DNA of 64,000 nt from Phycisphaerae bacterium (lineage in GTDB: Bacteria; Planctomycetota; Phycisphaerae; UBA1845): positions 124,001 through 188,000 of the forward strand of contig JAGFJJ010000014.1 of NCBI GenBank assembly GCA_024102815.1, read 5' to 3'. Both the position numbers and the translations under genes were made by a program. This document shows, in pieces, positions 8,037-17,801 of the stretch; within the stretch, counting starts at the first letter, position 1; each line of letters begins with the position of its first letter. The notes below the pieces were generated by a model, which made no database searches, was not told the origin of the DNA, and saw nothing but the letters and a program-made list of their open reading frames with translations.

Positions 8037-11000
8037 ATGAGCACGAAGCGTATCAACAAGTGGGCTGTTCTGGTTCTGACGCTGATCGTCTTCGGCGCAT
8101 TGATGGTCACGGGTCTGATCATCATTCGCGAACTCAGCCGGCGTGATCCGGCGCATTTCGTGGCGCTGGCCGACGAAGCGGCGGACCACGGGCAGTGGCG
8201 CCAGGCGGGCGACTGGTACCTCCGGGCCCGGAAGGTGAGCGGCGACGCGGTGTACCTGCTGCCGCTGGGCGAGATGCGACTGAACGAGGGAAGCGTGGCG
8301 GAAGCCGTCGGGGCCTGGCAGGAAGCACTGGTCGAACGACCGGAGCTTGTCGAGGCACATCGCAAACTGCTGGATCTGCGTCTGGGGCTTGCTGATCTTT
8401 ACGAGAACCTGGGCGACTGGCGGGAGGTCGCCCGCAGCGCAGCGGCCTTGCTCGACCTGGGAGAACGTCTGACCGACGCCGACCGGGCGTTTGCCGAGAA
8501 TGCCCGCGGAAAGGCGCTGGTCAAGCTGGCGGGAGACGACCCGCGGAATACCGAGCTCGGATTGGCTGCGTTGACGGGCGCCGTGGAGCTCGCGCCGAAA
8601 AACGTCGAGTACGCGTCCGATCTGGCGGAGGCCATGATCGACGCCGGTCAACGAGACGAAGGTCTTGCGTTGCTCAAAAAGCGGATTGAACGGGCCGGCG
8701 AAGGCGAGGACGCTGCCCGAGCCGAGCTCGCTTATGCCCAGGCCTTGGCCACACCGCCCGGCGATGAGGAAACGCAGGACCGGGCACGCGCCCGCCGCCA
8801 GGAAGCGGTCGCGGCCTTCCGCCGGGCGCTCGAAGAAGCGGGAATTGACAGGGAGCTCCGCGCCGAGATCCTCACCGGGCAGGGTCGATTTCTCGTTCGC
8901 CAGTGGTCGCGATCGCGCCGCGGCAACACGGGACTGGGCTCGGCGGAAGAGCTGTTTCCCCAAGCGGAAAAGGCACTGCAGGAGGCGATCGCGGTCGCCC
9001 CGGAGCAGTACGGCGCTTATGTGCAACTCGCCCAGTTGTATCGTGCATCGCAGCGTCCGGCCGACGTGGTCAAGACCTGTGACGCGCGCTTGTCACTAGG
9101 TCTGGATCGACAGGGGCTCGAGGGCGCCCGAAACCGGGTGGCCACATTCAGCCTGCTGATCCTGGCATCGCAAGCCAGCGTCGATCTGGCCATCGATGCC
9201 ATCACGGACAATCGTCCGGAGGATCGCCAGGCGTGGCTCGCTCGCGCCCGTGACTATGTCGATCGGGCGAGCGGTGAGTTCCCCAACCACCCCCGGGCGA
9301 TCAGCCAACGTGGGCGAATTCTCCTGACGGAAGGAAATGACCGGGCGGCACTGGCGGACCTCCGCGAAGCCGACCAGCGCTACACCGCGGCCGGTCAGAT
9401 GGACTGGGAAAACAAGATTATTCTGGCCCGGCTTCACCTTCGCCTTCGTGAACCCGGCGCAGCGAGAGACGTTCTCGAAGACGTCATGCCCATGGCCCGG
9501 GCACAGGGCGAATCGGGAACGATGCTCCTGTACGCGCGCAGCCTGATCGAGAGCAACGACATCGACAACCCGGAATTGACCTCCGTACTCTCCGAGGTGC
9601 TGCTGGCCGATCCGCAAAACACGGAAGCGCGTTCCCTCCAGGCGGCGCTGTTGGAGCGCCAGGGGCGTGTGGCACAGGCGATGGAGGTCTCGGGCGAGGG
9701 GCCTCAGGCCGTGTTGCTCAAGGCCAAGGATCTCGCGCTCCAGGGGAAACCGGACGAAGCCATCGAAACGCTTCTGGAAGGTACGCAAACCTACCCGACG
9801 AACGTTCAGTTGCTCTCCGTCGCGGCGTCCGAGTTGCTCGCCCGCAATCGCGGTAATGAAGCATCCGCTCTCGTGAAGAAGGCGCTGGAAGCCGCCCCGG
9901 ACGATCGAACCTTGCAGCGTCTGGCCGTCGCCGTGCGGCAGGACCTGACGGACGAGCAGCGCCGGGATGCGTTCGTGGCACTTCTTCAAGAAGAGCCCGA
10001 CGCGTTTCTGCGGGCATGGGGCCTGGGCGACGTGTACGCTCGAGCCGGCGAAAAGCAGAAGGCGCTGGAGGCGCTGCGCACGGCTCGTGAACACCTGCTC
10101 GCCAAGGACACGCCTTCGGCACAATTGGCTACGACGGCCCACCTGCGGGCGCTCTTGTTTTCGGAGGTGCGCCTGGCTCAGGAGATCGGCAACGACGAGG
10201 CGGCCAAGGAGGCCATCAAGGTCGCGAAAGAGACCAACGCGGACGGCGCCGAGGGACAGACACTCCTGGGGCTCTATTACATGCTGCGCAGCGAGAATGA
10301 TCGCGCTATCGTGGCATTCACGGAAGCCCTGCGGTCGCAGAAAACCGATGTGGACGCCCTCACGAACCTGGGGATCTGCTACCAGCGGACCGGCCAGACC
10401 GATCGGGCACGCGATTATTTCGAACAGGCCGTGTCGGTGAATCCGCAGGCCGCCATTGCCCACAAAGCGCTGGCCGCGCTGGCCAAGAGCGCCGGCGACG
10501 ACGAGGCATTCCGCAGGCATCTCGAGATGTGCGCCCGCCTGATGCCCGGCGATCCCTGGGTGCGCGAGGAGCTGCTCCTCCAACAGGAGGACAAGAACCC
10601 CAAGGCTGCCATCGCCCAGCGCGAAGCGCGCCTGGCCGATAAGCCCGACGACATCGCCAATATCGCGCGGCTCGCTTCGCTGCACGAGTCCGCGGGGCAG
10701 ATCGATGAGGCGGCGAAGTACTACGATCGCCTTTTGTCATTGCGACCGGAAGATCGCAACGTCGTGATCGCCGCGGCAAAATTCTACCGCCGCGTGAATC
10801 GGCCCGACCGCGCCCTCGAAGTATCCCGGGCGTTCGTCGACCGGCAAACCGACCCGTCCGAACGGGCCAACGCCATGGTGCTTGTCGCTGCGCACCACCT
10901 TGGCGAGGGTGATGCCACCCAAGCCGAATCGGTCCTTCTGGCAGCGGCGGAGACGAAGCGAACATTCGAGGTCTGCCGCAGTCTGGGTGATCTGTATATG

Positions 11001-12614
11001 CGCGCTCTGGATCGCCCCGCCGAAGCTCTCAAATGGCTGGATCGGGCGGTGGAAATTGGGCGCGCGGAAGCCAATCCGGGGTTGAAAGACGTGCTTGCGG
11101 TGCGGATCGGATGCGTGCTATCCGGCGGTGAGAACCTGGAAAAGGCGCAGGAGTACGTCGATCAATATCGGCAGTCCTATCCGGATGATCCGCGCGGGAT
11201 GCTCTGGCTGGCTGAGGTGGCATCCCGTCAGGGCCGCGCCGGCGAGGCGCTGACGGCCATTTCGAGTTTCATCGAAGCCAGGCCGCGCGATCCCTACGCC
11301 CACTATCTTCGTGCCAGCCTCTACGAGATGCGCGGGCGGGCGCCGGCGGCGATTGATGATCTCGAGGCGCTGAAGCTCATTGATCCCACGGCCTTCGGGC
11401 TCGCACCGCGACTCCGCCTTGCGGACCTCTACCGCCAGACGGGACGGGAAACCGAATGGCTGGGAGAACTGGAATCAACGGCGAGCGAGCCTGGCGATCA
11501 CCCGAAGGTTACCGAAGCCTTGATCCGTGCCTACTTACAGGTGGGCCGCGTGGCGGATGCGGAACGACTCGTGACCGCGGAGATCAACCGCGCTGGGACC
11601 GCTGCTTCAGGAAGTTGGTACTTTCTTCGCAGCGCCGTCGCCCTCCGGCGAGGCCAGATCGACCGGGCGATTTCCGACGCGCGCACGGCCGCAGAGCGAA
11701 ACAATTACGCGCCGGCAAGCCTCGTCCAGGCGGCGGACGTTTACCTGAGTTCAAGACGAAATGCCGAGGGTGCAGAGTGGCTCGCCGCCTTTGCCAAACG
11801 GGACGGCGCTTCTGCGGAAGTTCTGTCACGATGGGGAAGGCTGCTTGCCGGGGCCGGACGGAACGAGGACGCCGTGCGTGCCCTTCGCATGGCCATGGAT
11901 CGCGCGGTGGGCGAATCCATGGACAGCGTTCGCGTTGTCACCGGTGACAGCATGCTGGCATTCGGCGATGCCGCCAGGGCCGCCGAGAAATTCAGTTCGG
12001 TCCCACCCTCCGCGGATCTGGACCGCGCCAATGACCACCTGCTGAGCCGGCTCCTGCATCTTGCGGGCCGCTATGAGGAAGCCGACGAGCGGCTCGAACG
12101 CCTTCTCGCCGAGACCACCGACGACCGCCGGCGTGGCCATCTGCTGGCTGAACGGGGTGACCTGTACCAGTCCGCTGACCGCTGGACCGATGCCGTCAAG
12201 GCGTACGAAGAAGCGCTTCAGTACCAGCCGGACAATTGGATTGTGCTCAACAATTTGGCCTACGTCCTCTCGGACCGCATGGGCGAGCATCAGCGTGCCG
12301 TTGACTATGCGGAACAGGCCGTGCGCATCAACCCCACCGCGGATACGCTCGACACACTGGGATGGGCGCGGGTGCAACTGGGGCAGTTCGACTCAGCCAT
12401 CGTCACGCTTCGCCGGGCCTTGCATTTTGACGCCGGTCAGGCGGTCATTCACTTCCACCTTGGTGAGGCCCTTCGGCGCCAGGCGCGATTCCTCGAGGCA
12501 CGGGAATCACTCGCCAGGGCCATGGATCTTGCCCGCGAAGACGATGACAAGGCGATGCAGGCACGGATCGAGGAGTCGCTGGCGCGCGTTGACCGGTCCG
12601 ACAGCTCGTCCTAA
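8037..12614 (+). CDS. Membrane-anchored giant TPR protein
   Basis: About 1,525 residues. After a short basic start (STKRINKW) one membrane segment follows (VLVLTLIVFGALMVTGLIII). The rest is nearly all alpha-helical tetratricopeptide repeats. Typical units are TLLGLYYMLRSENDRAIVAF, TNLGICYQRTGQTDRARDYF and, near the C-terminus, LNNLAYVLSDRMGEHQRAVD. The TPR part probably faces the periplasm. The protein recalls TPR proteins found beside exosortase/EPS loci (PrsT/PEP-TPR family), though it is longer. An ATG at 8022 would add five residues; neither start has a good ribosome site. It lies directly after the EpsI-like gene on the same strand. A role as scaffold for polysaccharide or sorting machinery is inference. 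Confidence 0.8.
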   Translation: MSTKRINKWAVLVLTLIVFGALMVTGLIIIRELSRRDPAHFVALADEAADHGQWRQAGDWYLRARKVSGDAVYLLPLGEMRLNEGSVAEAVGAWQEALVERPELVEAHRKLLDLRLGLADLYENLGDWREVARSAAALLDLGERLTDADRAFAENARGKALVKLAGDDPRNTELGLAALTGAVELAPKNVEYASDLAEAMIDAGQRDEGLALLKKRIERAGEGEDAARAELAYAQALATPPGDEETQDRARARRQEAVAAFRRALEEAGIDRELRAEILTGQGRFLVRQWSRSRRGNTGLGSAEELFPQAEKALQEAIAVAPEQYGAYVQLAQLYRASQRPADVVKTCDARLSLGLDRQGLEGARNRVATFSLLILASQASVDLAIDAITDNRPEDRQAWLARARDYVDRASGEFPNHPRAISQRGRILLTEGNDRAALADLREADQRYTAAGQMDWENKIILARLHLRLREPGAARDVLEDVMPMARAQGESGTMLLYARSLIESNDIDNPELTSVLSEVLLADPQNTEARSLQAALLERQGRVAQAMEVSGEGPQAVLLKAKDLALQGKPDEAIETLLEGTQTYPTNVQLLSVAASELLARNRGNEASALVKKALEAAPDDRTLQRLAVAVRQDLTDEQRRDAFVALLQEEPDAFLRAWGLGDVYARAGEKQKALEALRTAREHLLAKDTPSAQLATTAHLRALLFSEVRLAQEIGNDEAAKEAIKVAKETNADGAEGQTLLGLYYMLRSENDRAIVAFTEALRSQKTDVDALTNLGICYQRTGQTDRARDYFEQAVSVNPQAAIAHKALAALAKSAGDDEAFRRHLEMCARLMPGDPWVREELLLQQEDKNPKAAIAQREARLADKPDDIANIARLASLHESAGQIDEAAKYYDRLLSLRPEDRNVVIAAAKFYRRVNRPDRALEVSRAFVDRQTDPSERANAMVLVAAHHLGEGDATQAESVLLAAAETKRTFEVCRSLGDLYMRALDRPAEALKWLDRAVEIGRAEANPGLKDVLAVRIGCVLSGGENLEKAQEYVDQYRQSYPDDPRGMLWLAEVASRQGRAGEALTAISSFIEARPRDPYAHYLRASLYEMRGRAPAAIDDLEALKLIDPTAFGLAPRLRLADLYRQTGRETEWLGELESTASEPGDHPKVTEALIRAYLQVGRVADAERLVTAEINRAGTAASGSWYFLRSAVALRRGQIDRAISDARTAAERNNYAPASLVQAADVYLSSRRNAEGAEWLAAFAKRDGASAEVLSRWGRLLAGAGRNEDAVRALRMAMDRAVGESMDSVRVVTGDSMLAFGDAARAAEKFSSVPPSADLDRANDHLLSRLLHLAGRYEEADERLERLLAETTDDRRRGHLLAERGDLYQSADRWTDAVKAYEEALQYQPDNWIVLNNLAYVLSDRMGEHQRAVDYAEQAVRINPTADTLDTLGWARVQLGQFDSAIVTLRRALHFDAGQAVIHFHLGEALRRQARFLEARESLARAMDLAREDDDKAMQARIEESLARVDRSDSSS

Positions 12615-12689
12615 GTATGTCCGTCGATCCGCCCCGGAAGGTACGTCACCGACGGCGCGGCGAACGGCGTCCCGCGGGCCAACGCACCT

Positions 12690-13940
12690 ATGATCTGGTT
12701 CTGGCTAGTTCTGCTCCTGGTCTGCTCCGCCGCGGTCTCGGGGTCGGAGACGGCGCTCTTCGGACTAAACCGAGAGTCGCGGCATGCCTTTGCCCGTTCC
12801 GCGTCCACCGCGCGGCGCCTGGCCGCACACCTGATGGAACAGCCGCAGCGCCTGCTCATGACCGTTCTCCTGGCCAACAATCTGGTCAACGTGGCCATCT
12901 TCGCCCTGTCGTACATCGCCATCCAGCATCAACATGGCGATTCCCCGATTGTCTCGCTGGCGCTCAGCGCCGCGGTGCTCATTTCCCTTATTGCGTTCGG
13001 AGAGATCGTCCCCAAGACGCTGGCCATCTCCAATCCGAGACTCTATGCCCCGATCGCCGCGGTGTTCATTGGCACGCTGCGAACCGCGCTTGCACCTCCG
13101 GTGTGGGTGCTCCGTGTCTGGGTGGTCGCGCCGCTGGTCCGACTGCTCGGTCCGACATCGCTGCACGCTGGCCCCGTGACCAGCGAAGAGCTGCGTATGC
13201 TCGTCGAGCAGTCCGCCCACGAGGGGGTGATCGACACTCGGGAGCACGACCTCCTCCAGGCCGCCGTGGCCGCCGGCGGAATCAAGGTGCGAGAAGTGAT
13301 GACGCCGCGCGTGGATATCAAGGCGGCGTACATCGGCAGCACGCGGCGGCAGTTGCTCGAACAGGCGCGTGCAGGCTCGCGGCGGCGGCTTCCGGTGTAC
13401 GGCCGGGACCTCGATGACATCCGCGGTGTACTCTTCGTGCGCGATCTCTTTCTTGATGAGCGCATGCCGCTCCGCCAGATCATCCGTCCGCTGCCGTTCG
13501 TTCCCGAACAGGCCACGCTGCTGCAAGTCGTGCGCTATTTTCGCGAGCTGAAAGCCGACTTCGCCGTAGTTGTCGACGAATACGGGGGCACCTCCGGGCT
13601 CTGCTCTCTGGGCGACATCTCCGAGTGGATCGTCGGCGAGATTCCGGATGAGGGTGCCGAGCCGTCGGTGCCGGAGTTCGAGCAGGTGGATGCGGAAACG
13701 TACCGTATCCCCGGCAATCTCAGCGCCCGACTGTGGGCCAGCCGGTTTGCGGTGGGACTCGAGGAGCAGTTCGATACCGTTGCCGGTTTGGTCCTTGCCG
13801 AACTGGGGCGGATGCCGCGCGAAGGAGACTGCGTCCGGCTGGGAAATCTGAGCCTTACCGTGGAGAAGATGCGACGTCGCCGGATCGAGCGCCTGCTGCT
13901 TCGTCTTAGCGATGGCAATTCGAAGGGGGGAGGCCGATGA
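12690..13940 (+). CDS. CNNM/CorC-family membrane protein (DUF21-CBS-CorC_HlyC)
   Basis: The protein has 416 residues. The N-terminal DUF21/CNNM transmembrane domain (about residues 1-180) contains SGSETALFGLNRES, the conserved family entry. A pair of CBS domains covers about 205-325, with VREVMTPRVDIKA and VVDEYGGTSGLCSLGD. A C-terminal CorC_HlyC domain (about 335-410) ends in LSLTVEKMRRRRIERL. Members are linked to Mg2+/Co2+ efflux or homeostasis (CorC, MpfA); older names call them haemolysin C. The protein overlaps the next, related gene by four bases (ATGA), so both are translated together, perhaps as a heteromeric unit. Confidence 0.9.
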   Translation: MIWFWLVLLLVCSAAVSGSETALFGLNRESRHAFARSASTARRLAAHLMEQPQRLLMTVLLANNLVNVAIFALSYIAIQHQHGDSPIVSLALSAAVLISLIAFGEIVPKTLAISNPRLYAPIAAVFIGTLRTALAPPVWVLRVWVVAPLVRLLGPTSLHAGPVTSEELRMLVEQSAHEGVIDTREHDLLQAAVAAGGIKVREVMTPRVDIKAAYIGSTRRQLLEQARAGSRRRLPVYGRDLDDIRGVLFVRDLFLDERMPLRQIIRPLPFVPEQATLLQVVRYFRELKADFAVVVDEYGGTSGLCSLGDISEWIVGEIPDEGAEPSVPEFEQVDAETYRIPGNLSARLWASRFAVGLEEQFDTVAGLVLAELGRMPREGDCVRLGNLSLTVEKMRRRRIERLLLRLSDGNSKGGGR

Positions 13941-14935
13941 CAACCTGGGTCGTCGTCATCGTCGGGATCGTTCTGGGGCTTTCCCTCTCCGCTTTTTTTT
14001 CCGGTTCGGAGACCGGGCTCTACAGCGTCAGTCGCGTCCGCCTGCACGTTGCCGCGCGACAGGGCAACCGGCTGGCGAGAGTAACCGAGCGGCTTTTGGC
14101 CGACGAGCCCGGTTCCATCGCGTCCATCCTGATTGGCAACAACATTGCGAATTATCTGCTCACGTCCGCCGTCGCGATTCTCTTCACGGACTGCATCGGG
14201 CTGACCAAGTGGCAGTCCGAGGTGTACACGATCGCCGTCCTCACGCCCATTGTCTTCGTTCTTGGCGAGGTCGTTCCCAAGAACATCTTCCACGTCTACG
14301 CCGACGGACTGATGCTCCGCGTGGGCTGGCTGCTCGCGGGATTTTGCGCCGCATGCCGCTGGACCGGGCTGGTCTCTCTGTTTCGAGTGTTTTCCACGGT
14401 GGTGAGCCGACTCGTTGGCGGATCAAATCCCATTCTCGTCGCTCGCGCCAAGCCCAAGCGGCGCATCGCAGCGCTGATCTCCGACGCGGTAGTGAGCGAC
14501 GAATCCGGTGCCGAGCACTCGGGATTGGTCAAGCGCGTCGTCGAGCTGTCGGAAACGCCCGTACACACCGTCATGGTGCCGCAGAATCGCGTCATATCCA
14601 TTTCGGCGCGGGCCGATCGACGCGAACTGATCCGCCTCGTGCGACGTCACGGATTCAGCAAACTCCCCGTGCACGACACCGGCCGACGACACATCATCGG
14701 ACAGATTTCCGTCGACCGGCTCCTCCGCGGGCACGACTGGAAGTCCGTTGGCGATAAGGTCATTCCCGTGGCCACGGTTCGCCCGCATGCCACGCTGGCC
14801 GAATCCATGACCACGCTCCAGCAGGCTCGGCGTGAACTGGCCATTGTGACGGACAGGGGCGGTCGATTGCTGGGCATCGTCACCATGGCCGATCTGTTGG
14901 AATGGCTTGTGGGCGGCGCCGAGAAGAGTGCATGA
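13937..14935 (+). CDS. Second CNNM/CorC-family protein, lacking the C-terminal CorC domain
   Basis: The protein has 332 residues. It has the same DUF21/CNNM membrane domain (FFSGSETGLYSVSR near residue 18) and a CBS pair (VHTVMVPQNRV to LLGIVTMADLLEWLVGG). It ends right after the second CBS domain, so the C-terminal CorC_HlyC domain of its neighbour is missing. The start ATG overlaps the upstream stop and has GGGGGAGG just before it. Two adjacent, coupled CNNM paralogues, one long and one short, are a recurrent arrangement. A shared cation-transport role is inferred. Confidence 0.9.
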   Translation: MTTWVVVIVGIVLGLSLSAFFSGSETGLYSVSRVRLHVAARQGNRLARVTERLLADEPGSIASILIGNNIANYLLTSAVAILFTDCIGLTKWQSEVYTIAVLTPIVFVLGEVVPKNIFHVYADGLMLRVGWLLAGFCAACRWTGLVSLFRVFSTVVSRLVGGSNPILVARAKPKRRIAALISDAVVSDESGAEHSGLVKRVVELSETPVHTVMVPQNRVISISARADRRELIRLVRRHGFSKLPVHDTGRRHIIGQISVDRLLRGHDWKSVGDKVIPVATVRPHATLAESMTTLQQARRELAIVTDRGGRLLGIVTMADLLEWLVGGAEKSA

Positions 14936-15023
14936 CCGCTGACGAGTGGTGCCGGCCGGGCGGCGGAACTAGGATGCCCAGTTGTCTCCTCGGTCGGAAG
15001 AGAAGAAGTCGGAGAAATTCCCC

Positions 15024-15677
15024 GTGAACACAGCAAATGACAGCAGTCTCTCCATCAGCCTCGGGGAGTTTCTCGACTCCGTGGCCGCAAGAACTCCGGC
15101 GCCCGGCGGCGGAGCGGTAGCGGCCGCTTGCGGAGCGCTGGCCTGCGCGCTGGCGCGTATGGTGGTTGCGTACTCCGTACGAAAGGACACAGAAACATCG
15201 GCACGTGGGCAATTGGACGAATTGGCCGACCGCTTGCTCGGTGCGGACCAGATCCTGCGCACCCTGATCGATCGCGACGGCCAGGCCTATGAGAACCTGA
15301 CGAGGGTCCGCAAGGCGCGCCAAGATTCCGCCCGGTCGGAGTTGCAGTTTCAACGGGCCGTGATGGATGCCATCTCCGTGCCGATGGAAATAGCCGCCGT
15401 CGCCGAGCGGTCGCTGGTGGCACTCGAGGCGTTGCGCCCGCTTGCGAGTCGAATGATCGTGAGTGACCTCGGCGTGGCCGCAACGCTGGCGGAGGCCGCG
15501 GTTCGTGCCGCCCGTTTCAGCGTTGCAATCAACCTGCAGGATCTGGCGGATCGAGATCAGGCGGCGCGGATTACAGAAGAGATTGACCGAATTTGCGCGC
15601 ACGCCGCATCGCATCATGACTCCCTCTTGCAGGCTGTCAGGCGCGAATTGGACCCCAGCTCAGGACCCGGCCGATAG
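15024..15677 (+). CDS. Formiminotransferase-cyclodeaminase-like (FTCD_C) protein
   Basis: A 217-residue helical protein of the cyclodeaminase family. The signature APGGGAVAAACGALACAL near residues 23-40 matches the family PxPGGGSVAAxxGALGAAL. Cyclodeaminase converts 5-formimino-THF to 5,10-methenyl-THF and releases ammonia. Stand-alone members include FchA (methenyl-THF cyclohydrolase of clostridia). No histidine-degradation gene is nearby, so one-carbon metabolism is the more likely setting. The GTG at 15024 was chosen because GGAG lies 9 bases upstream and it starts shortly before the family motif. A TTG at 14982 would add 14 residues. Confidence 0.8.
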   Translation: MNTANDSSLSISLGEFLDSVAARTPAPGGGAVAAACGALACALARMVVAYSVRKDTETSARGQLDELADRLLGADQILRTLIDRDGQAYENLTRVRKARQDSARSELQFQRAVMDAISVPMEIAAVAERSLVALEALRPLASRMIVSDLGVAATLAEAAVRAARFSVAINLQDLADRDQAARITEEIDRICAHAASHHDSLLQAVRRELDPSSGPGR

Positions 15678-15686
15678 CACATCCTT

Positions 15687-16010
15687 ATGAGCGACGAACC
15701 GCCCTATTACCTGGAACTGCGCAGCCTGCCCGCAGAAGAACAGCCGGAGGAAGTCCCGGACGGATGGGCCGATGATTCCGGCATGAGCGCAGACAAGGCG
15801 GATGCACAATCCGAGGGAGAACGTTCACCGGTCGCCGCAGGCCCCCGCCCGTGGATCGGCGTGCGATTCGACTGCTGCTCGGTGTACACGCGCATCTACC
15901 GCAATCGCGATGGCACGGCCTACGAAGGCCAATGCCCCCGGTGTCTCCAACACGTGCGATTGCGCGTTGGACCGGGCGGCACGTCGTCGCGTTTTTTCGT
16001 GGCCGAATAA
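15687..16010 (+). CDS. Small conserved zinc-ribbon-like protein
   Basis: A 107-residue protein with an acidic, poorly conserved-looking first half. The second half (about residues 53-107) is compact: PWIGVRFDCCSVYTRIYRN, then GQCPRCLQHVRLRVG and a FFVAE end. The CC plus CPRC cysteines could bind one zinc ion. I recall very similar short proteins in other planctomycetes, without known function. It starts 9 bases after the cyclodeaminase-like gene and is probably in the same transcript. Function is not assigned. Confidence 0.65.
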   Translation: MSDEPPYYLELRSLPAEEQPEEVPDGWADDSGMSADKADAQSEGERSPVAAGPRPWIGVRFDCCSVYTRIYRNRDGTAYEGQCPRCLQHVRLRVGPGGTSSRFFVAE

Positions 16011-16067
16011 CAAGAGAAGGAGCCGCCGTCGTAACGGACCGCTTCGAGTCACCTGTCACTTACGGTG

Positions 16068-17639
16068 TCACTGGTCCGAGTCACCCCCACCTCTCGATCC
16101 CCGCGTGCGAAACAGCATGCGCAACTCCTCCGCCCCCAGCCACCATGAGACGGCAAGGTAGGCCACTACACCCGCCAGAACATAGGCAAGCAGACTCACA
16201 GCGCCCTTCGGATTGAACATGCCCTCCGGGAGCGGAAGGCGCGAAAGTTGACCGACAACCAGCCCCATGACCGCGGTCGCAATCAGGGCGCGAACCGCGG
16301 GACCCAGCAGATCGACCATCGACCACGCAGGCAGAAAGCGCCCCAACGACAACGCCAGCCATATGACCTGAATCCAGGCACATAGCGCGCTGGACAGGGC
16401 CAGTCCGCGCTCCTTCAGAGGAAAGACCAAGGCGAGATTCAAGACGAAATTCAATCCGACCATGACCAGCGCGATGCGCGCCGGATCGGCCGTCCGCTTC
16501 AGGGCGTAGTACGTTCGGACTACGACGTGCTGGGCGAAATTTGCGGCCAGCGCCAAACTGTAAAGCGCGAGCACCGGGGCGACCCGGGCGCTCTGGGTCG
16601 CGTCAAATTCCCCGTGCTGATAAATCGCCGCGACCAGCGGTCTGCTCAGGAGCACGAGACCGACTGTTGCGGGCAGCGAAACGAAGACACCCAGGCGTAA
16701 TCCTCGATTCAATGAACCCGCCACGCCGGTGAGGTCGCCGGCGGCGGCGCGAGCAGACAACGCCGGGAACGCCGCGGTAGCGATGGCGATGCCAAACACA
16801 CCGAGCGGGAGCTGGTACAAGTACTGAGCGTATCCGAGAACGGCTGGCCCGGGACGATTGCCCTCCTCGACAATGAAACCGTAGGCGATGGCATAATCGA
16901 CGAGCGTATTAATGGGCACGGCCGCGAGGCCGAGCACCATCGGTCCCATCAGGAGCAGCACCCGCCGGATCCGCGGATCATGCCACGGAAGCGCCGGGAT
17001 CGGCCTCCGCCTCAGGCGCGCCAGCATCCACCACACCAGGCCGAATTGCGCGATGCCGGACAGCAGGGCAAACACGCAGATTGTGTTCATCAACGCCAAG
17101 CTGTCCGGAGGGTAAAGCAAGGCGCCCCCCAGCGTTCCCACGATGATCGCCAGGTTCATGACCAGCGGGACGGCCGCGGGCACCGTAAAATGACCGTAGA
17201 CGTTGAGCACACCACCCGCGATCGCCACCAGGCAGATAAGCACCGTGTACGGCAGGAGGATCTGACTGAGCCGCAGCGCCGGATCGTCCACGACATTGAG
17301 GGCGACCAGGATCACCAGCTCCGCCAGAAGTACGATCACAGCCAAAGCAAGGGCCAGACCGACCAGAATGGAACCGACGAACCGGCGGGATTCCTCCACC
17401 CCGTCCCGGTGGACGGTTTCAGACAGAACGGGAATGGTTGCGGCGGAGAGCGCCCCTTCCCCAAAGAGCCGCCGGGCGAGATTCGGCAGCATCCACGCGA
17501 TGCGAAAGGCGGAAATCAGATCGGAGGTGCCGAAGAGGAAGCTGAACAGGGACTCGCGCACGAGCCCGAAGACCCGCGAGGCCATGGTCAGGAGCGCGAT
17601 GATCCGGGCCGATCGAGCAAGCCCGCCGCTTTCGGTCAT
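16068..17639 (-). CDS. murJ: Lipid II flippase MurJ (MviN)
   Basis: The protein has 523 residues and about 14 membrane spans, the standard MurJ size. It moves lipid-linked peptidoglycan precursor across the inner membrane. The N-terminal stretch SRVFGLVRESLFSFLFGTSD and PNLARRLFGEGALSAATIPV are hallmark MurJ sequences, with the arginines and acidic residue of the central cavity. The ATG at 17639 was preferred to a GTG at 17648 three codons upstream. It is convergent with the small zinc-ribbon gene and divergent from ferredoxin. Its presence suggests that this planctomycete makes a peptidoglycan wall. Confidence 0.93.
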   Translation of the reverse strand: MTESGGLARSARIIALLTMASRVFGLVRESLFSFLFGTSDLISAFRIAWMLPNLARRLFGEGALSAATIPVLSETVHRDGVEESRRFVGSILVGLALALAVIVLLAELVILVALNVVDDPALRLSQILLPYTVLICLVAIAGGVLNVYGHFTVPAAVPLVMNLAIIVGTLGGALLYPPDSLALMNTICVFALLSGIAQFGLVWWMLARLRRRPIPALPWHDPRIRRVLLLMGPMVLGLAAVPINTLVDYAIAYGFIVEEGNRPGPAVLGYAQYLYQLPLGVFGIAIATAAFPALSARAAAGDLTGVAGSLNRGLRLGVFVSLPATVGLVLLSRPLVAAIYQHGEFDATQSARVAPVLALYSLALAANFAQHVVVRTYYALKRTADPARIALVMVGLNFVLNLALVFPLKERGLALSSALCAWIQVIWLALSLGRFLPAWSMVDLLGPAVRALIATAVMGLVVGQLSRLPLPEGMFNPKGAVSLLAYVLAGVVAYLAVSWWLGAEELRMLFRTRGSRGGGDSDQ

Positions 17640-17729
17640 GTGGGGCACGTTACCGGGCGGCCAGTCGGTTGCAAGGGAACGGGCGAGCCACGGACAGGTC
17701 GGCGGCGCAGCGATTTTCGGTTTTTCATG

Positions 17730-17735
17730 TTGACA
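17730..17735 (+). promoter_or_regulatory. Consensus -35 hexamer upstream of ferredoxin gene
   Basis: A perfect TTGACA lies 67 bases before the ferredoxin start, in the murJ/ferredoxin divergent gap. No convincing -10 was found at 16-18 bases (nearest is CGCTAC at 17755), so the promoter is only tentative. Confidence 0.3.
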
Positions 17736-17801
17736 AAATGACGCGTTCCACCAACGCTACCAGCGACAGTGAAACGAAGGATGTAAACGGAGAGCGTCAG
17801 C

